The position numbers and the translations under genes are program-made. From CAZNPU01 sp964575335 (GTDB taxonomy: Bacteria; Planctomycetota; Phycisphaerae; Phycisphaerales; SM1A02), in NCBI GenBank assembly GCA_964575335.1, contig CAZNPU010000013.1, positions 1-64,000 on the forward strand: a DNA stretch of 64,000 nt, in the 5' to 3' direction. The notes under the pieces are model-generated. The model had not been told where the DNA came from. It did no database searches and was given only the letters and a program-made list of their open reading frames with translations. Shown in pieces: positions 17,759 through 25,591 of the stretch. Every line of letters starts with the position of its first letter. Within the stretch, counting starts at the first letter, position 1.

Positions 17759-18385
17759 TCATCGCCGACGGCGGCGGTTGAACATCAAGCCGATAAGCGC
17801 CAGGGCCGACGCGGGGGCGGGGATGGCGGTGATGGTGAATTCACCATTGCCGTTGGCGGTCAACTCCAGGGCGTTGAACCCGGCGATGCTGTAGCCAAGC
17901 CATCCTGGGAGCACGATGCTGTCGCTCCAGAGCAGCGATTCGCTGATGTGCAGCACGGTGCGGTCGGCTTCAAAGGTCGCGGTGCCGTACAGCACGCTGC
18001 CGATCGGGTTCAGCATGCCCCCGCCGTTCACGAAGTCGTCGTAATAGGTCAGCGCCCAGTCAAAGGAGGTGGAAACCGCACCGTTGGTGTTGTAGACCGG
18101 CACGTTGCCAGCATCCAGATGCAGCAGGAAAAAGTCAGATGACAGCATGATGCTGGTGTCGTACGCCACCGGCAACAGCGTGTCGGAAAAGCCGTCCAGG
18201 TCCGCATCGGCATAGGCATTGGCGCCTGCGATGTCGACGGTGATCGAATTCTGCAGCACAAAGGTGCCGCTGGTGAGTTGCGAGCTACCGGTGAAATCCG
18301 TGGCCGCGACCGTGAACTGCGCCGAAGCGCTCGCAGTCAGCAGGTACAGGTTCAATACAACGACAACCAAGCCATAGCGCCGCAT
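17759..18385 (-). CDS. Secreted protein with PEP-CTERM-like sorting tail
   Basis: A 208-residue exported protein. A signal peptide ends at about 'ASASAQ' (residue ~23). A beta-rich, Asn/Asp/Ser-rich body follows. The C-terminus 'IPAPASALALIGLMFNRRRRR' (21 residues; IPAPAS, a short hydrophobic helix, then five arginines) is a PEP-CTERM-type exosortase recognition tail. Such proteins are processed and anchored at or beyond the outer membrane in exosortase-bearing bacteria. No exosortase gene lies in this window. The body resembles nothing I recognise. The second protein with this tail is at 47307-48056. Confidence 0.8.
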   Translation of the reverse strand: MRRYGLVVVVLNLYLLTASASAQFTVAATDFTGSSQLTSGTFVLQNSITVDIAGANAYADADLDGFSDTLLPVAYDTSIMLSSDFFLLHLDAGNVPVYNTNGAVSTSFDWALTYYDDFVNGGGMLNPIGSVLYGTATFEADRTVLHISESLLWSDSIVLPGWLGYSIAGFNALELTANGNGEFTITAIPAPASALALIGLMFNRRRRR

Positions 18386-18622
18386 GCGTTTTCCCTATGT
18401 ATTCTCCCGCCGTCAGAACTTGACCAAGCTACGGGCGTGCGAGTTTGTGTCACTGTAACGCGCCGGCGAATAATGTGAACTTCTGCTTACTTCATTTTGC
18501 TGAAGTTTTTGCGCATGCTCGGCAATTGGCACGGCTGTATTACGTGCTAAGTGGTGGGAAAATAGGAAAAATGCGTAAAGCTTTGGCTCCACTGCCTGTG
18601 TTATCAGGCATGCGAAAGCGCG

Positions 18623-19939
18623 TTATTCAGCAAATCGCCGAATGATCAGTGTGTCATTTTGTCCGCCGAAGCCGAACGAATTGGAGAGGCACGTATCCAC
18701 CTTCGCCGGTCGCGCTTTATTCGGGACATAATCCAGATCAAGCTCCGGATCGGGTTCTCGCAGATTGATCGTCGGCGGAATGCACTGATGCTGAATGGTC
18801 AGAACGCAGGTAATCAGTTCCACCGCGCCTGCAGCAGCAATGAGATGGCCCATCATGCTTTTGATGGAGCTGATCGGTATACGCCGCGCGTTCTCGCCGA
18901 AGACGGTTTTGACCGCCAGCGTCTCGACGGAATCGTTCTCCTTGGTGCCGGTGCCGTGGGCGGAGATGTAATGCACCAGCGGCCGGCCGTCGGCGTCGGT
19001 GGCGTGCGGATCAATGCCCGCCTCGGCCAGTGCAGCAGAGATGGCGGCAGCGGGACCGCGGCCTTCCGGTTGCATGTCGGTAATGCGAAACGCATCAGCG
19101 GTTGAGCCGTAACCAAGCACCTCCGCCAGGGGTTTGGCGCCGCGCTTCTTGGCGTGCTCGAGGGTTTCCAGCACCAGCATGCCCGAACCTTCGCCCATGA
19201 CAAAGCCGTCGCGGGTGCGGTCAAACGGCCGGGAAGCGCGCAGCGGATCGTCGTTGCGTTGTGAGAGGGCGGTGAGACGGTTGAACCCCGTCACGCCCAG
19301 CACGTGAAGCATGGTGTGCGTTCCGCCGGAGAGCATCACGTCGGCCTCACCGCGCCGCAGGATGCTGACCGCTTCACCCACGGCCTGCGTGCTGGCGGCA
19401 CAGGCGGTCAGGCAGTTGTACGCCGGCCCGCGAATGCCGAACTCCCGTGCGATGTGACTCACGGGCATGTTCGCTTCCTGCTCAATTTCCGCCCACGGAT
19501 TCATGTAGTTCAGCGCAGCCTCCGCCCACTTGCGCGCATCGATGCGGCCGGCCTGTTCATCCCAGCCGGTGATGTTCGCCAGCACGTAATTATTGAAATC
19601 CAGAACGCCCTCACCAGCGCCGAGATAGATGCCGATGCGCTTGGGATCGATGTTGCTGGATTTCGACAGGCACGCCTGCGTCCACGCCTGCCGGGCCGCG
19701 CCAAGCGCGTATTGAATGTTCAGGCCCGCATGAGCGTGAATGCTGGGATCATCGACGTATTGCGTGAAATCGAAGTTGCGCACCTGTGCTGCAAACGTGG
19801 TGGGAAACGTCGCTGCGTCGAAGCGGTCGATGCGCGAAACACCCGATTGTCCGCTGATAAGCTTGTTCCACACAGTGTCCAGGTCATGCCCAAGCGGCGT
19901 GACCCAGCCCATTCCGGTTATGACGATGCGGTCGCTCAT
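18623..19939 (-). CDS. fabF: Beta-ketoacyl-ACP synthase II (active ketosynthase)
   Basis: A 438-residue condensing enzyme that extends acyl-ACP with malonyl-ACP. The full catalytic set is present: Cys180 in LTACAAST, His328 in SAHGTGT, Lys360 and His365 in IKSMMGH. The length is slightly above the ~412 of classical FabF. It lies 142 bases downstream of a second, degenerate ketosynthase gene on the same strand, so the two are probably co-transcribed and may form a heterodimer (see findings). No ACP, ketoreductase or dehydratase gene is adjacent. It could serve fatty acid synthesis or a dedicated polyketide-like product. Confidence 0.92.
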   Translation of the reverse strand: MSDRIVITGMGWVTPLGHDLDTVWNKLISGQSGVSRIDRFDAATFPTTFAAQVRNFDFTQYVDDPSIHAHAGLNIQYALGAARQAWTQACLSKSSNIDPKRIGIYLGAGEGVLDFNNYVLANITGWDEQAGRIDARKWAEAALNYMNPWAEIEQEANMPVSHIAREFGIRGPAYNCLTACAASTQAVGEAVSILRRGEADVMLSGGTHTMLHVLGVTGFNRLTALSQRNDDPLRASRPFDRTRDGFVMGEGSGMLVLETLEHAKKRGAKPLAEVLGYGSTADAFRITDMQPEGRGPAAAISAALAEAGIDPHATDADGRPLVHYISAHGTGTKENDSVETLAVKTVFGENARRIPISSIKSMMGHLIAAAGAVELITCVLTIQHQCIPPTINLREPDPELDLDYVPNKARPAKVDTCLSNSFGFGGQNDTLIIRRFAE

Positions 19940-20081
19940 GGATCAGGAATCAAGAATCAGAGGTCAGGGGTGAGGATTCACAGTTCAGAATCATCAAATT
20001 CAGAATCGGAAGCAGAAATCAGAACAAGCAAAGCGGCTGCGCGGATGTATTGGTCAATCAATACGATGATGGCAGCGGCGT
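19940..20081 (+). repeat. Degenerate TCAGAATC-type simple repeat
   Basis: The spacer between the two ketosynthase genes is built from imperfect repeats of TCAGAATC, AATCAGA and AATCAAG over about 19947-20030. It is clearly more AT-rich than its surroundings, and similar text appears around murJ. No gene or clear regulatory site is seen in it. Confidence 0.45.
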
Positions 20082-21443
20082 TCACATGCGCTTGAGAACG
20101 ATCGCTGCGTTTTGACCCCCCATGCCGGTGGACACGACCAGCACATGCGTCAGCGAAGCGTCGCGGCTGGGCGCGGCGTTGGCGTCCAGCCCTTCAGCAC
20201 CAGCGGTATTCAATCGCGCAGGCAATCGCTGCGACCGCAGCGCCATGCTCGCAACGGTGATCGAGATTGCCGCCGCGCCCGCGCAGCAGTTGCCCACGTT
20301 CGGCACGGTGGTGATGAGCGGGATCGACGCAGCTCGCGAGCCGAACACGCGTTTGATCGCAGCGGCCTCAGAGCGATCGATATGCGCGATGCCCGAACCG
20401 AACGGCACGATGGCGTCAATGGCATCTGGATCGATGCCGGCCATCTTGAGCGCCGCTTCAATCGCGTCGCTGATTGACTGGCCGTCTGGCTCAATCTCCA
20501 ATCCGACCGTATCCGGGCAATATGCCTGCGTGGCGGCAAAGCCGACGACTTCCGCATACGGCTGAGCATTGCGGCGTTCAGCGCTTTCCAGCGCTTCAAG
20601 CACCAGAATTCCGCCGCCTTCGCCCAGCACCGATCCCTGTGCGGAAGGATCAAACGGCTTGACGATGGTTGTCGGATCGCCCTGACCATTGGCAGGAGCA
20701 AGCCGCCGGGCGAAGATCTGCCGCAGCAGGCCCATGGGATTGATCTTGTGCTCTGCGCCGCCGGTGAGACATGCGTCAGCCCGGCCGCGCTCGATGACGC
20801 GCATTGATTCGCCCAGCGACAGCGCCGCTGACGCTTCCGCGCAGGTGATGGTGTTGCTCGGCCCGCGACAGTCGTGGATGATCGTCACATGACACGCCAG
20901 CATGTTGGGCAGATACTTCAGCAGCCACAGCGGCGTGAGGTTGTTCATACCCGTTGCCCCCCAGTGCGCCAGGTCGATCGGGGTTGGCGCGTTCGTGCTG
21001 CTGGCGGATTCTTCGGCCCATTTGCTGGTGATCAGCGCTGCGGTCAGTTCGTCGATGTCCGCTGCGATCAGGCCCGCGCCGATGTGGCAGCCGAAGCGTG
21101 CTGGATCGATGCTGGGTGCTGCGTCGGGATCAACCGCTTTGGTGATGAGCTGAGCATCGGTCACCGCAGCCGCTGCTGCCCCGACTGCCAGTTCGATATC
21201 GCGGGCCATCACCTTGGTGGCCTTGCGATAGCTCTTGGGCACGATGGATCTGACGTCAAACAGTTCATCAGACAGTTCCGCAGCGATCTGGCAGGGAAAG
21301 CCCGAAGGATCAAACCGGCTGATGCGGCGGATCGCTGAGCGGCCCTCGCACATGGCAGTCCATAAGGGATCGATCCCCACGCCGAAAGCGGTAATGGGTC
21401 CGACGCCGGTAATGACAACTCTTCTTCGACCGCTGCTTGCCAT
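20082..21443 (-). CDS. Ketosynthase-like protein lacking both catalytic histidines
   Basis: A 453-residue thiolase-fold protein of the FabF family (VVITGVGPITAFG start, GGAEHKI, GSVLGEGGG). Aligned by motif, Cys201 is kept in ITCAEASA. The first catalytic His is replaced by Phe348 (PFGSGI instead of AHGTGT). The KSM-GH element reads VPNVGN, so the Lys is lost and the second His is Asn385. Condensation by the normal mechanism is therefore unlikely. It directly precedes the intact ketosynthase, like the KS-alpha/chain-length-factor pairs of type II polyketide synthases. Unlike those chain-length factors, it keeps the Cys and loses the His residues. A partner or specificity role is inference. 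Confidence 0.85.
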   Translation of the reverse strand: MASSGRRRVVITGVGPITAFGVGIDPLWTAMCEGRSAIRRISRFDPSGFPCQIAAELSDELFDVRSIVPKSYRKATKVMARDIELAVGAAAAAVTDAQLITKAVDPDAAPSIDPARFGCHIGAGLIAADIDELTAALITSKWAEESASSTNAPTPIDLAHWGATGMNNLTPLWLLKYLPNMLACHVTIIHDCRGPSNTITCAEASAALSLGESMRVIERGRADACLTGGAEHKINPMGLLRQIFARRLAPANGQGDPTTIVKPFDPSAQGSVLGEGGGILVLEALESAERRNAQPYAEVVGFAATQAYCPDTVGLEIEPDGQSISDAIEAALKMAGIDPDAIDAIVPFGSGIAHIDRSEAAAIKRVFGSRAASIPLITTVPNVGNCCAGAAAISITVASMALRSQRLPARLNTAGAEGLDANAAPSRDASLTHVLVVSTGMGGQNAAIVLKRM

Positions 21444-21815
21444 ACGGTGCGTAGTGTAGCGAGCTTAAGTGGTTGAGGCGCACCAGCCGCCCTTGTCGTT
21501 TGTCAACTCAAGCAGCCGTCTGGAGGCGTTGAGGAGTCGCTGATCGCGGCTGCAGCGTCATCTGGAAGGGTTGGCCGGGTGGTTGGGCGAGATGGCAATA
21601 AAAAAGTGATTTGCTCCGTGTGCCATTTCGTCACCGAGACAAGGGGACGAGGCGAGGGGAGACAAGGAGACAAGCGACAGGGAGAGGGGGGAACTCTCCC
21701 TGTCTCGTTGCATGGCGTGAAGAAGTCAGTTGCGAAGATGAGACGTGGGTATGAAATCGCCTGATGCCTGGCGTACTGTCTTAAGCTTTTTTCTGCGCCT
21801 CGTCCAACGCCATTA
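21444..21815. repeat. Gene-free stretch with a remnant of the inverted-repeat element
   Basis: A 372-base gap between the ketosynthase-like gene and the M16 protease gene. Around 21600-21700 it contains AAGTGATTTGCTCCGTGTG, closely resembling the GGTGATCTGCTCCGTATG core of the 11.6-11.8 kb element, and then a run of GAGACAAGG/GGGAGACAAGG units. The terminal inverted repeats are missing, so it looks like a decayed or partial member of the family. AACTCTCCCTGTCTC lies close to its purine-rich counterpart and could fold back. No open frame is convincing. Confidence 0.5.
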
Positions 21816-23327
21816 TCACTGCTGCAGCGGCTCAAGCGTCAGGGGGTCGCGCAGCGGCAGGTGCGTCACGTTGCCGTCGAAAAATTCGCTCATGCTGGCC
21901 CGGCCGTTGCGGTCGCCTTTGGCGATCTCATCCCACTTGCCCACAACCAGAATCATCATGTTTTCCGGCTGCAGATAACGGGTTGCCATGCGCTGCACGT
22001 CCTCAGCGGTTACCGCTCGCACCCGATCGCGGTAGGTGTGCCAGTAGTCCTTCGGCCGGTTGGTCAGCTCGTCGGTCACAAACACGCGAAGCATGGCCGG
22101 TTTGGATTCGAACATGCGCGGGAAAGTTTCGATAAACGAGTTCTTGGCGATCTCCAGTTCTTCAGGCGTCACCCCTTCGCTTCTGATGCGCTGGATTTCT
22201 TCAAATACCAGTTTTGTGGCCAGCGCGACCGTTTCGTTTTTCGATTGAAACATCACTCGGAACTCACCGGGGTACCACACCTTCGGCATAAGCGAGGAGC
22301 CTGCAGCGTACGCCAGACCTTCATCGCTGCGCACGCGGTTGGTGATGCGGCTGGTGAAGCCGCCGCCGCCGAGAATGTGGTTCATCACCATTGCCGGGAT
22401 GAAATCGGGGTCATCGCGTTTCAAACCGCGCATGCCGATGAACACCTTGCCCTGCGGAATGTCCTTTTCAACGTGATAAATGCCCGGCGTCAGCGTGGCG
22501 GTCGGCTGGGGCGGATCGCCGTTTGTTTCACGAGGTTCCCAGTCGGCAAAGGCCTGTTCCAGTCGAGCGAGCATTTCATCAGGATCGAAATCGCCCGACA
22601 CCGCCACGATCAGGTTGCCCGGCGCGGGATGAAAGATGCGCTGGTGCATCGCGCGCAGGTCTTCAACCGTGATCGACTCGATCATCTTTCGGGTCGGCAA
22701 TGCCGCTTCAAAGTGATCGGAGCCGAACAGCAGCGATCGCCACTCGCGACTGAGGATCGGGTCAGCATCGTCGTTGCGCTGCTTCATCGCTTCGATGACT
22801 TCGCTCTTGTAGACCGCCAGACGGTCTTCCTGAAAGCGCGGATTGCGCACCATGTCCATGAACAGCGCAAAGCTCTGATCGAAATTCGACTTCAGGCTGT
22901 TGATCGATGCGCCGGACATGACATCGCCGCAGAAGCTGCTGACCTGCGCTGCGAGAAAATCGAACTCCTCATCCAGTTCGCGGGCGGAGAGGCTCGCGCT
23001 GCCGCCGCGACGGATCATCGCACCGGTGGTTGCGGCAAGGCCGATTTTGTCTGAAGGATCGAGATAGCTTCCGCCGCGAAACGTGAAGCTGAGATCGATC
23101 AGTGGGAATTCATGGCTCGGCGCCATGTAAACCACCACGCCGTTGGAAAGCGTGTAGCGATAGTCCTCAGCGTGGGGCGGATCGAACACCAGCGGGGCGA
23201 ACGTGATCTGGTCAGGGTGCGGCGGCAGATCGCTGGCGGCAAAGCCGCTGATCGAGAGGCTGCTGAGCGTCACGATCGCAGCAGTGATGAGAGACGTCAA
23301 AGCACGTTGCATGGAATTTCTGCTCAT
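21816..23327 (-). CDS. M16 peptidase-like protein without zinc motif (inactive subunit)
   Basis: About 503 residues, with a signal peptide (Thr/Leu/Ser-rich helix ending near 'SGFAAS'). Two M16/insulinase-fold halves follow. The region that should hold the HxxEH zinc site reads GLAATTGAMIRRGGS, so the metal ligands are absent. This is typical of the non-catalytic partner in two-chain bacterial M16 proteases. It lies 34 bases downstream of the zinc-containing partner on the same strand, and a heterodimer in the periplasm is the simple reading. ATG 23327 is chosen; GTG 23336 and ATG 23312 are also possible. Confidence 0.88.
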   Translation of the reverse strand: MSRNSMQRALTSLITAAIVTLSSLSISGFAASDLPPHPDQITFAPLVFDPPHAEDYRYTLSNGVVVYMAPSHEFPLIDLSFTFRGGSYLDPSDKIGLAATTGAMIRRGGSASLSARELDEEFDFLAAQVSSFCGDVMSGASINSLKSNFDQSFALFMDMVRNPRFQEDRLAVYKSEVIEAMKQRNDDADPILSREWRSLLFGSDHFEAALPTRKMIESITVEDLRAMHQRIFHPAPGNLIVAVSGDFDPDEMLARLEQAFADWEPRETNGDPPQPTATLTPGIYHVEKDIPQGKVFIGMRGLKRDDPDFIPAMVMNHILGGGGFTSRITNRVRSDEGLAYAAGSSLMPKVWYPGEFRVMFQSKNETVALATKLVFEEIQRIRSEGVTPEELEIAKNSFIETFPRMFESKPAMLRVFVTDELTNRPKDYWHTYRDRVRAVTAEDVQRMATRYLQPENMMILVVGKWDEIAKGDRNGRASMSEFFDGNVTHLPLRDPLTLEPLQQ

Positions 23328-23361
23328 AAGAATCACGAATCAGTTCGGTGTATGGTTGCAG

Positions 23362-25164
23362 TCAGTTCTGTGGGGCCGATTCAGTCAGACTCGCAATACG
23401 TTCGCGAAGTTTCTTCACAACGTAGCGCATGCCGTCGATCGCGCCGGGTGGAAGCTGATCCTGTCGTGCTGAAAGCTGCTCAATTTGCGCTTCCAGTTGC
23501 GTGACGATCATCTGCAGCTCTTCGGGGTTGTCTTTGTCGATAAGCTGCTTGAGCAGGCTCATGATCTGACCGCGTATCATCGGATCAAGCGCTGCCAGTT
23601 CAGGGTCCAGCGCCTCGGTTCCTTCCTTGCGCAGATAGATGGCCACATTGCGATTGGCGCCCATGAAGTACTTGGTCGCGACGCGCTGGATGTCTTCCGG
23701 CGTAACCGCCTGTATTTTCGCCGGCGCTTCGTTGATGTATTCCCAGCCGCCAAGCCCTTCGTAATAGCCAAGCTGCAGCAGCAGAAAGAAATTGCTCTGG
23801 AGGCGGCGATACGCATCGGCGGCAAACTGGTTCTTCACCTTCTGCAGCTCGCGTTCCGGCACCAGTTCTTCCTGCAGGCGAATGAGCTCCTGATACCACG
23901 CCTGTTCAAGCTGTTCCGGTTCGGCGTCGCCCTGTACCTCGGCGATGATGGAAAACGAACCTGCATACTTGGCGGGCGCGCCGAACTGCCAGGCTGACGC
24001 TGAAACTGATGAAGCGATCCGCAGATCTTCGACCATTGACTTGTACAGCCGTCCGGTTCGACCGTTGAGAATCGCAGCCATCATCTCAAGCGCGAAGCTG
24101 TCTTCGTGATTGAACGGCACGGTGTGGTAGCGAATCTCGATCTGCGGCTGACAGTCGCATTCGATGTACATGCGCTTCTCGACGGTCTGCGGCACTTCCA
24201 GCGTGACCACCGGAGGCGGCGGCTGCGTACCGCGCTCGAGCCGGCCGAAATAACTTTCGATCACCGGCTTGATCTCCTCAGGATCAAAATCGCCCACAAT
24301 CACGCCGACCAGATTGTTCGGCCGGTAGTAAATGTTGAAGTAACGCTCCGCCTCCTCGCGCGTGTAGCTGTTGAGATCGCTCGGCCAGCCGATCACCGGC
24401 CAGGAATACGGCGAAGATTGCCAGAACATCGCGTCGAACTGTTCCTGATAGATGCCGGTGGGTGTGGATTCGGTGCGCAGACGACGCTCTTCATGCACGA
24501 CGTCGCGCTCTGCGTAGAACTCGCGGAACACCGAATCGTTGAGCCGATCCGATTCCATCCACGCCCACAGCTTAAACTTGTTGCTGGGTATGGTAATGAA
24601 GTAGAACGTAAGATCGCTGCTGGTAAAGGCGTTCATGCCCGAACCGCCGTGGCGCTTATAAATGGCGTCAAATTCGTTTTTCACGATGATTTTGGCATGC
24701 TCGTCCATCAAACGCTTGAGCTCGGCGCGCAGCTCGCGAAGCTCATCAGTGTCGTTGGCGGGATCCCACGGATCGTCGATCTCGCCCGCACGGTAGCGGC
24801 GGTATTGTTCGGTCCAGACCAGGTTGAGGATCTTCTCATGCACCGCGCGCTGCTTGTCCATGAACGCTGCGTCGGCTTCGGGATCACGCGTGCCGACGGT
24901 GGTCGTGCCTTTGAACATCATGTGCTCGAAGAAATGGCTCAGGCCCGTGATGCCCGGCCGCTCGTTCACGCTACCGACCTTGGCCACCCAGCCTGCAGCG
25001 ATGTTGTTGGGCTGATCGCTTCGCGGCACAAGCAGAAACTTCATGCCGTTGTCAAGCACGTACTCTTCCACCTGCACCTGCTGCGCGCGCACGCTGTGTG
25101 TCCAGCTTGAAGCAACAAGACAGAGAACAAGGGTAAACAAGGAAGACCAGCGATATGACGACAT
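23362..25164 (-). CDS. M16 family zinc peptidase (catalytic subunit)
   Basis: A 600-residue exported metallopeptidase. The signal peptide ends at about 'SVRAQ' (residue ~28). The inverted zinc motif HFFEH is at residues 77-81, and the downstream ligand Glu lies in VVHEERRLR. The second M16 half contains the usual 'AGSFSIIAEV' region. A C-terminal extension of ~60 residues (after 'LDPMIRGQIM') is rich in Leu, Gln and Glu and probably forms a coiled coil. M16 enzymes of this type degrade peptides inside a closed chamber. It is followed by its inactive partner gene. Confidence 0.92.
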   Translation of the reverse strand: MSSYRWSSLFTLVLCLVASSWTHSVRAQQVQVEEYVLDNGMKFLLVPRSDQPNNIAAGWVAKVGSVNERPGITGLSHFFEHMMFKGTTTVGTRDPEADAAFMDKQRAVHEKILNLVWTEQYRRYRAGEIDDPWDPANDTDELRELRAELKRLMDEHAKIIVKNEFDAIYKRHGGSGMNAFTSSDLTFYFITIPSNKFKLWAWMESDRLNDSVFREFYAERDVVHEERRLRTESTPTGIYQEQFDAMFWQSSPYSWPVIGWPSDLNSYTREEAERYFNIYYRPNNLVGVIVGDFDPEEIKPVIESYFGRLERGTQPPPPVVTLEVPQTVEKRMYIECDCQPQIEIRYHTVPFNHEDSFALEMMAAILNGRTGRLYKSMVEDLRIASSVSASAWQFGAPAKYAGSFSIIAEVQGDAEPEQLEQAWYQELIRLQEELVPERELQKVKNQFAADAYRRLQSNFFLLLQLGYYEGLGGWEYINEAPAKIQAVTPEDIQRVATKYFMGANRNVAIYLRKEGTEALDPELAALDPMIRGQIMSLLKQLIDKDNPEELQMIVTQLEAQIEQLSARQDQLPPGAIDGMRYVVKKLRERIASLTESAPQN

Positions 25165-25591
25165 GAAACTCTCCTGTTGACGATCAAAGTTGCGGCTGCG
25201 AGTTCTCCAAAGCCTCTCTTACCCGTCAGCCTATCAGCCGGCCGACTTCTTTGGACCGGCGATCAACTGCCGGCAACAGACCGAAACCCGATTTTCTGAC
25301 GGTCATTTATATGGACCACAGCGTCAAGCGATTCACGAACTGCAGCAGTAAATCATCAACGCAGGGCACCCGAACAGAGGCGTGACAGAATAGCGGCCAG
25401 TTGGGGCTGTGTGCTCAATCGATCTGCGGATGTTGAAAATTGCTGGCCTCAATGGCAGCCTGCAGTATCATACGATCACGCCAAGTGGAGCGGGGAATTG
25501 AATTTAGCGATTGTTCAGCAGGCGCAGAACCGCCTGGAGAAACGCCCGGTTGGTGTGCAGCCGGCTGGACAGTCGCCCAAGGGACGTGGTG
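25165..25591. other. Divergent gene-free region
   Basis: A 427-base spacer between the divergent M16 protease gene and the secreted nuclease gene. It must hold both promoters, but I see no strong -35/-10 pair, operator, structured RNA or repeat. The only clear signal is AAGGGA at 25579-25584, a ribosome-binding site for the nuclease start. Confidence 0.4.

Noticed and set aside
24106..25110. A 334-codon open frame antisense to the M16 peptidase
   Set aside because: The M16 zinc motif and signal peptide fix the real strand; this is a shadow.
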